Below are positions 56,432-64,000 of a stretch of 64,000 bases of DNA, piece after piece. The notes beneath the pieces were generated by a model that worked only from the letters and a program-made list of their open reading frames with translations, did not search any database and had not been told where the DNA came from. Each line of letters opens with the position of its first letter. The stretch's first letter is position 1. The translations under genes and the position numbers were made by a program. Where the stretch lies: NCBI GenBank assembly GCA_034509735.1, contig JACGWO010000004.1:16659395-16723394 (forward strand). Direction: 5' to 3'. This stretch comes from Sesamum alatum. Taxonomy: Eukaryota > Streptophyta > Magnoliopsida > Lamiales > Pedaliaceae.

Positions 56432-57858
56432 TATTAAGCATAGATGCCTAGTCAAGGATGGGAACCTACGCCCAATTCCATACCCTAGACTAAGGCCGGG
56501 AGACGGTAGACGGAAGAATCGTACCCGTACGGAATCGGCGCCTAAATGTTCACGCCAATTCACCTAGTCTCTAGTGCCATGGACCGTTGCTAGACGGCCA
56601 CCCATGGTAACAGGCCCTTGTGGGACACGGGCCAAGTCTAGCTGAGGGTGAACCTAAAAGGTCACACACAAATCACCGAGGAGGTTGAGAGATCGACTTG
56701 GAGTCAATCTCGAAGGATAAAATAAGCAATTGGATTACTTAAGGGAAAGTCCATTGGATGGACGGGCCGATATTGTATCGGGCTTTCATTTAATCGGTAA
56801 ATTGGATTTTTCGATTAAATATGGAAAGTTGAGATGTTGAGACGTTGGATCTTTTAATTGGATTAAAAGATCAATGGGAATAATTTAAGTGAACATTAAA
56901 TTGGATTTAATATTGGGTTCGTCGTAATTGGATTACGATAAAACCCGGTCCGTTAAATTATACCCGAGAGGAGAAATAATTCCTAATTTGGAATAGGAAG
57001 AAGTTGGACTTCTTCCCTTAATTAAACATAGCCGACATGCTCCTTGGAGGAAGCAAAATCAGCCATGTTGCATGCTAGGTGGTATGTTGACTTGTCTCTT
57101 TTGGAAAGAGACAAATCAACTCCAATCAAGCTCTTCCCTTTTGGTATGATTTGATCATACCATAAATTTTGGTAGGTTGGATTGAACAATTGATGGTGAT
57201 TGATTGGAATGCTCTAGACATCCTTGAATGAACCTAGACACATTCAATAATCACATTAATTATGTATATATATTAGAATATACAACACCAAGCATAAGGG
57301 ATTCATTATTCATCTTTTTCTAGGAAAAAGAAGAAGAGAAAAAATCGGATCTCCTCTCCTCTCTAACTCTCGGTTTTCTCCTCCTCCCTTTCACTTGTGT
57401 TTCTTCACTTGGTTTTGAATCAAGAAGAAGAACAAAGTAAGTTTAAGAGAACACTAATTCATAGTGTTCTTCTCTTAAACCGATTCCTTCCTAAACCCGT
57501 TCTTTTCTAGCAAGAAGAACGTGTGTTTCTTCCGGTGTGGTGTGGATCACCTTTGGAGAATCCATACGTTTGGATTTCGTGAGCATTCCGGAGAAGGAAC
57601 AACGCTAGTAGCCGGGAGCATACGCTAAACAATTAAAGGTAACGGTTTATTACGCTTTGATTGATTTCATTTGTATATCTATGCCTATGTGTTTAAATAT
57701 ATGTTTTAATATTTACACATCTTACATCGAACGCCCGGTTGAGCACCCAAGGGTACACCCCTTGGGATTCGCGTATTTTGAATTTGATTTAAATTTACGC
57801 ACTTTTCTCGCTTTTCTCGCTTCCGCTCGCGCTCCCGGGCGGATCCGCTTGTCCTTCA
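56432..57858 (+). mobile_element. C-out 5' LTR, second part
   Basis: Resumes with TATTAAGCATAGATGCC, equivalent to position about 1068 of the solo LTR, so about 150-200 bp of this LTR were lost at the joint. Contains the block shared by all copia LTRs here (CACCTAGTCTCTAGTGCCAT, 56560). Ends GTCCTTCA just before the primer-binding site. Confidence 0.8.
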
Positions 57859-57860
57859 AG

Positions 57861-57872
57861 TGGTATCAGAGC
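57861..57872 (+). other. Primer-binding site of C-out
   Basis: TGGTATCAGAGC, complementary to the 3' end of initiator Met tRNA, two bases after the LTR end. Confidence 0.9.
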
Positions 57873-59727
57873 CCAGTTCGATGTAAGGGGCATAGATCTA
57901 TGTGTTTGGCATGATCTACTTGCTTTTAAATGGCTTTTATTGGCATGTTAGATTACATAAATATATGAATAATATGATGATTCAATTGTTTGGATTTAAT
58001 GGACTTTTGGTATGCTTAATTTTATTAGATTGGATCTAAAATTGCATGCTTATTTTCAGAATAATATTAATTTTATTGTGCTAAAACAGTTTTGAAAAAA
58101 AAAAAAAAAATTGGTTGGGCCGGCAGTGGCCGCGCGCAGGTGGGCGCCTGCGCGCGCGCCATGCGCGCGGACGCTGCGCACAGGCGCGCGCGCGCGCGCT
58201 ATGCGCAGCCGGCCGTTGCTGGCCGAGGGCCAGCGCGCGGCACAGCGCGCAGGGCGCGCAGGCTTGCTGCCTGCGCGCGCGGGCGGCCGGCCAGCACAAC
58301 GGCTGGGCCGTTTTGTGTCGTTTTTCGACTTTTTCCGGAAAATTCGATTTTCTGTATTTTCTGCACAATATTCTGAAAATATGTTAATTTTGCATTTTTG
58401 ATTTTGGGATAATTGGATTATTCCTTGAATTAAATTTGCTTAATTAATTTGGGATTAATACATGCATTGGATGCATTGTTTAAAATGTCCATTAAATTTG
58501 AAATTTGAATTTTGCATATTATTTATATGTTTATGCTTTTGTGATGTTGGACATCACTTGGATATTTGGAATATCCATTGGTTTTATTGCATGATTATTT
58601 GGAATAATTATGTTATATGTGAGTTGATGGAATCAACATGGGATGATCACAAAGCCCTAGACCTTGTGTATGGATGAATGAATGTTTATTTATTTTCTGT
58701 TGGGTGGGGCCTGCGTGCCTCTTGTTTTGGGACTATCATCTCCCGTATTTTCAGCCTCATGATGTTAAGGCTTGTTTTCTTTATTACTGATGTTTACTTT
58801 CAGTTGTAATGAGAGTAGATAGGATTGGTGAGGTTTTACTTTTAACAAGCAATTGGAGTCGGAGACCCCAAGGAGGAGCATCAAGGCGTGAAACAAGAGC
58901 ACTACAAGGCCCATTGGAATGACAATGGGTATATTACTATTGTAATAATTTAGGACCACCCTAGACAGACCATAGACTCACTGCGGGCTCAATGGGTCGC
59001 ATAGGTTGGGCTTGTGATCATCCTAACAGGGGTATGCTATGTTTTCTGCATGCGGCGCATTTATTTATCGCTTTAAATATTGGATATTTATGCATGCTAA
59101 AACAAAATAATGTGATGAGGTCTCGGTCATACACAAACTCTCATTTGGTTGGACCAAATTAAATATTAGGCCCAGAACGGACTTGGATCAAAATGGTATT
59201 TTGGTCTGTCTGAGCCTTCCATCCACAGCAATGTGGTGAGGAAGCTACCACTACCCAAGTGTGGTCTCACGAGTCGTGGCACACTTGGACTAGGGGAAAG
59301 CTGCACTATTGTTGTGAACAAAAGACTGAGCTCGCTGTTTTCCTGTCTCACGAGTCGTGGGGGGCGACAGTTTGAGGCATGATTTGGTTGATGGGTCGGG
59401 CCCAACACTGAGTAACATGGTTCGCTTGGAGTCCTCGGGACCATGTGAATAGGTGAGGCAAAATATCTTGGGAATCTCATTGGATGAGAATGATATTGGA
59501 TATCTCCCACAAGGTCTTCTTCATGTGAATCGTAAAAGCGGGGCATGGAGATTACGCTTGTGGATCCCAAGCCCACTAGGAAATGGTTTCCCGAAACTCC
59601 GCTTGAGAGTGGCGGACTTTCGTATAAATAGTGGGAGGGTTAAAGACTAAAAGACCAAGTCTTCAACTTGAACAATAATATTACCATCATCTGCTAATTT
59701 CTGCTTTACATTTTCATTAATGTAGAT
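57873..59727 (+). other. C-out untranslated leader with CG-rich block
   Basis: A leader of 1.85 kb. 58118-58310 is almost wholly G and C, with long runs of alternating CG (GCGCGCGCGCGC near 58183), in an otherwise AT-rich element. Other points: a direct repeat GTCTCACGAGTCGTGG (59264 and 59344), a TATA-like GTATAAATAG (59621), and an acceptor-like TTCATTAATGTAG just before the gag ATG, so the leader may be spliced. No protein match in the CG block. Confidence 0.6.
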
Positions 59728-60717
59728 ATGTCTAAGAACCCATTAACCATGATTCTTGAGACTAACAAATTCAACAGAACGAACTACTCGGACTGGCTGA
59801 GAAACCTGAGGATTGTCCTCGGTTTCGAGAACCAAGGCTACGTCTTGGACGAGCCGCCACCGAGCGACTTACCGGAGGGGTCCACGCCTGAAGAACGTTT
59901 GACGTTCGAGAAATGGCATGAGGACAACCGGAAAGTACGCAGTATCATACTGGCTTCGATGTCTAACGACATCCAGAAGCAGTATGAGAGGCTGGACAAC
60001 GTCTCCGCCATAATGCTCCGCATGAACGAGGTTTATGCGGTTCCGGATAGGCATATTAGATATGCCGCCACAAAAGCATTCTTTGGCACCAAGCTCGCTG
60101 AAGGAGCGTCTGTACAGAGTCATGGGGTCAAGATGCTCTCCCTAGTGGAGAAACTCGAGGACCTTAAAGCTGGGCTTAACAATGACACGTACATTGACGT
60201 GATCCTCCAGTCGCTTCCTCTATCCTATGACCCGTTTGTTGTAAACTACAACATGAACGGACTTGAGAAGTCTATTCATGAGTTGATCAACATGGTGGTC
60301 CAATACGAGGCAACGACCCACAAGTCGGCGCCGGCGGTATTGATAGGAGAGGCTTCAACCTCCAAGGCGAATGGCAAGAGGGCCAGACGCTGGAAGAGGA
60401 AGAAGGGCAAAGGGAAGACGGTTGCGGCCCCTGCTCGCGCTCCAGGGGTCCCTGTTGCTCCGGTTGGACCGAGCAAAGGGAAAGGGATGGCCCGTGGTTC
60501 TCAGCGGTCCAAGGCAAATGATGTCTGCATACATTGCCAAGGGAAAGGGCATTGGAAGAGGGAGTGCCCACAACTCCTCTCCAACCCAGGTGTGTTTGTG
60601 GTTGAAGTTAATATGATTACTAATTCTGCTTCATGGGTATTGGATACCGGGTGTGGTGCTCACATCTGCAATGATCTGCAGGCACTGCAAAGAAGCAGAA
60701 GGCTAACCAAGGATTAG
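59728..60717 (+). CDS. Copia Gag with protease N-terminus (C-out), 329 codons
   Basis: An open frame from ATG at 59728 to a TAG at 60715-60717. Residues 1-200 are a copia-type Gag (NYSDWLRNLRIVL, then ALMLRMNEVYAV-like and VILQSLPLSYDPFV). Residues 211-262 are basic and low-complexity, 267-280 are a zinc knuckle (CIHCQGKGHWKREC) for RNA binding, and 300-316 hold the protease active site (WVLDTGCGAHICND). The TAG lies where the related copia reads on, and coding sense continues in the same frame (ILRLGDGKAVAAEAV). It is therefore a premature stop splitting gag-protease from pol, though a read-through stop cannot be ruled out. Gag itself looks intact and could form particles. Confidence 0.85.
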   Translation: MSKNPLTMILETNKFNRTNYSDWLRNLRIVLGFENQGYVLDEPPPSDLPEGSTPEERLTFEKWHEDNRKVRSIILASMSNDIQKQYERLDNVSAIMLRMNEVYAVPDRHIRYAATKAFFGTKLAEGASVQSHGVKMLSLVEKLEDLKAGLNNDTYIDVILQSLPLSYDPFVVNYNMNGLEKSIHELINMVVQYEATTHKSAPAVLIGEASTSKANGKRARRWKRKKGKGKTVAAPARAPGVPVAPVGPSKGKGMARGSQRSKANDVCIHCQGKGHWKRECPQLLSNPGVFVVEVNMITNSASWVLDTGCGAHICNDLQALQRSRRLTKD

Positions 60718-63296
60718 ATGATCCTGCGGCTAGGCGATGGCAAGGCCGTTGCTGCGGAGGCCGTAGGATCACTAGAGTTAGCCATTAGTAGTCATGTTAG
60801 GATTGTACTGAACGACTGTTTCTATGTACCTAGCATGATTAAAACATTGTTTCCATCCCGGTCCTTGATAAGGAGGGATATGAATTTACCATCAATAAAA
60901 ACGTTTTCTTTTCATTATCAAAGATGGTATTTCTCATTTGCTTGGTACATTGGTCAACGGTCTGTACATACTTCAACAGTCTAATTAGATTATGACTGCG
61001 GAACACAAACGAAACCGTGATGATCATAATAACACACAGATATGGTATACGAGGTTAGGTCATATTTCTAAAGATAGGATAAGAAGGTTGGTGGACTCAA
61101 AGAGTCTAGAAGTAGACGATTTGGACAACCTACGACCTGCGGATCCTGTCTAAAGGGAAAGATGACCAAGAAACCCTTTGTTGGACAAAGTACGCTAGCC
61201 AGTGGTCTGTTGGATTTGATCCATACAGATGTCTGTGGTCCACTAAATACTCAGGCTAGAGGTGGGTACTCGTACGTCATAACCTTTACCGATGATCACT
61301 CACGGTATGGTTATGTTTACCTGATGAGGTACAAGTCTGAAGCCTTTGGAAGGTTTAAGGAATACAGACTTGAAGTAGAGAACCAAACCGGTCGAAAGAT
61401 CAAAGCCCTTGGGTCGGACCGAGGTGGAGAGTATTTGAGTGGTGAGTTTACTGATTATCTAAAAGAGAATGGGATTCTCTCTCAGTGGACCCCTCCTGGA
61501 ACACCGTAGCTTAATGGTGTGTCTGAAAGGAGGAATCGGACCTTGTTGGACATGGTCCGATCCATGACGAGTTTTACCGAACTATCCCTTTCCTTCTGGG
61601 GATACGCTCTTAAGACGGCGGCCAAAGTTTTGAACTTGGCGCCATCTAAAAGGGTATCCCAGACGCCATATGAGATATGGCATGGCAAGCCTGCCTCCTA
61701 CAAATACTTGAAAGTGTGGGGTTGCCCCGCATATGTCAAGAGATTAGTGGGAGATAAACTGGACTCGAGGTCTAGTTTATGCAGGTTCATCGGCTATCCG
61801 AAAGAAACTGCGGGGTATTATTTCTATGATCCCTCCGAGCAAAAGGTTTTTATCTCGCGAAACGCAGTGTTCTTGGAAAAAGGTTTTCCATCGGATAGTC
61901 GACGCGATGAGGTACTCCTTGAGAAATCAAGTGAGGTACCCCATGAGGCGACAGTGACATCTGAGCCAGTGGTTCCCACTGATATTGTTCCAGTCCTCCG
62001 TAGGTCGGCTAGAGTATCCCATGCACCTGATAGGTATGGATTTCTGGGCCTGACCAGTCAGTTGGATAATGATCCAAAGACGTACGGAGAAGCGATGTCG
62101 GACATCGATTCGGACAAGTGGCTTGAGGCCATGAAATCCGAGATGGACTCGATGGGTACAAACAAGGTTTGGACCCTAGCAGATCCACCAAAAGGGGTTA
62201 AAGCCGAAGCTGGAACATACGTTTTGATGAAGTCATACGGGGATATGATTTCATCAAGAACGAGTCCGATCCTTGTGTATACAAGAAGATCAGTGGGAGC
62301 TCAGTTGCGTTTCTGGTGCTTTACGTGGATGACATCTTGCTCATTGGGAATGATGCTAAGATGTTGTGTACCACTAAAGCTTAGCTGTCAATGCAATTCT
62401 CCATGAAGGATATGGGCGAGGCATCCTACATCCTTGGGATCAAGATCTACAGGGATAGATCTAAAAGGATGTTAGGAATGGCCCAGTGCTCGTACATTGA
62501 GAAAGTCTTGAAGAGATTCAAGATGGAGAACTCAAAACGAGGATTCCTTCCTATGAGGCATGGAATTAAGTTATCCAAGAAGCAGTCTCCTAAGACTGAT
62601 GAGGAGCTTAAACGGATGTTGGACATCCCCTATGCCTCAGCCGTAGGCAACATACAGTATGTTGTTCAGTGCACTAGACATGATGTGGCTTTCGCTTTGA
62701 GCGTCACTAGTCGATATCAGTCGTGTGCCGGGAAGGCACACTGGAGTGCAGTCAAGACTATCCTGAAGTACCTGAAAGAGGACTAAGGACATGTTCTTGA
62801 TCTACGGCGGTAGAGAGTTTATACTGGAAGGCTATAGCGACGCTAGCTTCCAGTCGGATGACGATGATGCCAAGTCTCAGTATGGTTTTGTATTTAGACA
62901 ATATGGTGGCATGGTTACTTGGAAGGGTTCCAAGCAAAGCTACCACGGCGTACTCCACCATAGAGTTTTGAATACATAGCGGCTTTGGAAGCTGCTAAGG
63001 AGTAGTTTGGTTGATGAGCTACATCCAAGGGTTGGATGTAGTACCTAGCATTGCTAAGCCTGTAATTATCTTTTATGATAACAACGGGGCGATAGCGCTA
63101 GCAAAGGAACCGAGATCTCATCACGATCCAAGCATATTCTTAGACGCTACCATCTCTTAGAGAGATGGATAGCAGGAGTGACGTTCGGTTGGACCGAGTT
63201 AGCTCCGCAGAAAACATAGTAGATCCACTTGCTAAGCCCATGTCGCAAGTTGCCCATACTCACCATCTGAATAAGAGGTTCGAGGTCAATCGGTGA
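60718..63296 (+). pseudogene. Copia pol of C-out (integrase, RT with deletion, RNase H)
   Basis: After the TAG: rest of protease, a frameshift near 60900, and pre-integrase WYTRLGHISKDR (61040). Integrase runs 61162-62200 with a TAG for Gln after PPGTP (61507-61509) and the third acidic residue present (GVSERRNRTLL). In reverse transcriptase the sequence jumps from ADPPKGVK (62199) to the stretch before DFIKNESDPC. Against copia A about 340 bp are missing, including VKTAFLNGF. LYVDD survives out of frame near 62320. The RT end (MKDMGEASYILGIKIY, 62400) and RNase H pieces (YSDASFQSDDDD, 62830) follow, with further stops, to TGA at 63294. Confidence 0.8.
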
Positions 63297-63308
63297 TTAG
63301 CTTTAGGT

Positions 63309-63320
63309 CAAGTGGGAGAT
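63309..63320 (+). other. Polypurine tract of C-out
   Basis: CAAGTGGGAGAT directly before the 3' LTR, matching that of copia B. Confidence 0.8.
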
Positions 63321-64000
63321 TGTTGGAATAGGTGACCAGAAAGCCAATAGGTTTGGCAATTTGTAACCTATCCGACAACTTGATGTGAATGTAATATTAT
63401 TATGTGATGAATAAGATGAGTGTTCGTCACTAATGGTACCTTCTTTGTTGCGCTCATCTTACATTTGTTAAACCGGTGTTTTAACTTATATCGCAACAAA
63501 GCCCACAGACCATGGATAACAACTCGTGCAGTTGGGCCATGCATTGGATGGTGGTCATGAACCAACTGATTAAGAGTTGGGTCTGAAACGTTCCAAGTCG
63601 AGGACCTCGAGACAGGGCATCGAGAGTCCTATTGAGACTTGCGTCAAGAGTCGTGTTCATTGGATGAGTGCCGTGTTTCATCGGCGACAGGCGTGGGACG
63701 CCTACACGATCTTGATGGGTTGGTTGACTGGGGTCGAGCCGATTGGACTGACTCGCGCGGATCATCATATGGAAGCCTTGGAGGCTTGGTTCGGTATGAT
63801 TGGAATCCCGGTTCCGATAGTACGGGAGTAATCCTCAGACTTGAGGAATCATGGCAGTCACGTGCACAGGACGGCTGTATCTTGGATCTGGCGAGAGGTG
63901 ATCATTCTGTAAGATGATCATTATAAGCCTTGTCCAGTGCAGTCGGAATGTGTAGCGAGGACGGTGGATTCCAAGAAGAGGATCCGTCCCCTGTCAGTAT
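63321..64000 (+). mobile_element. C-out 3' LTR, start only
   Basis: TGTTGGAATAGGTGACCAGA onward; the window ends after 680 bp of an expected 2.2 kb. Unlike the 5' LTR it is not split at the GCAGTCGGAATG site (63940-63951), and so shows the undisturbed sequence (GTGTAGCGAGGACGG). Confidence 0.85.

Larger units (their letters stand above)
47109..64000 (+). mobile_element. Ty1/copia element C-out (interrupted, 3' end beyond window)
   Basis: The 5' LTR starts at 47109 (TGTTGGAATAGGTGACC) inside the CACTA transposase and is split at 47737 by nested copia A/B. It resumes at 56432 and ends at 57858. Primer-binding site 57861, gag-protease 59728-60717, broken pol to 63296, polypurine tract 63310, 3' LTR from 63321. 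The first 629 bp of the two LTRs differ by only about 15 changes by eye, so insertion was fairly recent. It cannot move alone: pol has stops and a deletion in reverse transcriptase. Confidence 0.85.

Noticed and set aside
58081..58401. Overlapping open frames of 90-96 codons in several frames of the CG-rich block
   Set aside because: Open only because stop codons are rare in CG-rich DNA; products are Ala/Arg/Gly runs in all frames, and the block lies in an untranslated leader.

Overview
This window looks like repeat-dominated nuclear DNA of a flowering plant, probably a eudicot. The reasons are an AT-rich background, spliced genes, a SOB FIVE-LIKE (SOFL) gene, and transposon families typical of plants: Ty1/copia and Ty3/gypsy LTR elements, Mutator, CACTA, Helitron, PIF/Harbinger-like and SINE-like repeats. 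The species cannot be fixed from sequence alone. Wording of several transposon proteins reminds me of Lamiales genomes, but that is a weak impression.

Layout. 1-5085: the 3' part of an old Ty3/gypsy element with an antisense extra gene (PF04195-like, minus strand), broken by a copia solo LTR (293-2328) and closed by a 3' LTR (4290-5085). 5900-6706: Tourist-like MITE. 7200-10440: decayed copia gag-integrase with its LTR end and primer-binding site. 10495-14651: a second gypsy element of the same family, with a triplicated U3, a gag remnant, a 26-bp tandem array and no pol. 14688-20815: MITEs and a head-to-tail cluster of short Helitrons. 20927-24750: a Mutator element with a perfect 9-bp target-site duplication (TSD). 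It carries an apparently intact GRF zinc-finger gene on the plus strand and a broken MuDR-type transposase on the minus strand. It sits inside the terminal repeat of an older MITE. 25357-25647: CACTA-type MITE.

29342-30305 (minus) holds the only clear host gene, a four-exon SOFL gene of 175 codons. From 30.4 to 43.6 kb there are no recognisable genes, only AT-rich DNA with many foldback MITEs (several with 9-bp TSDs), SINE-like units and Helitrons.

43614 to the window end is a nested stack. A CACTA element (start 43614, transposase remnant to 47108) contains a copia solo LTR on the minus strand (43817-45841, perfect CCAAC TSD) and is interrupted at 47109 by a long copia element (C-out). The 5' LTR of C-out is split at 47737 by a second copia (A). 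A is interrupted within its reverse transcriptase at 51912 by a third copia (B) in the opposite orientation. A deletion then removed the far ends of A and B and part of the C-out LTR. C-out resumes at 56432 with the rest of its LTR, primer-binding site, a leader with a very CG-rich block, gag-protease, broken pol and the start of the 3' LTR (63321 to past the window). No LTR element here looks able to move by itself: each has frameshifts, stops or deletions in pol.

The features most worth following up are the GRF-containing Mutator element, the antisense gene and U3 triplication of the gypsy family, the Helitron chain, and the CACTA/copia stack.
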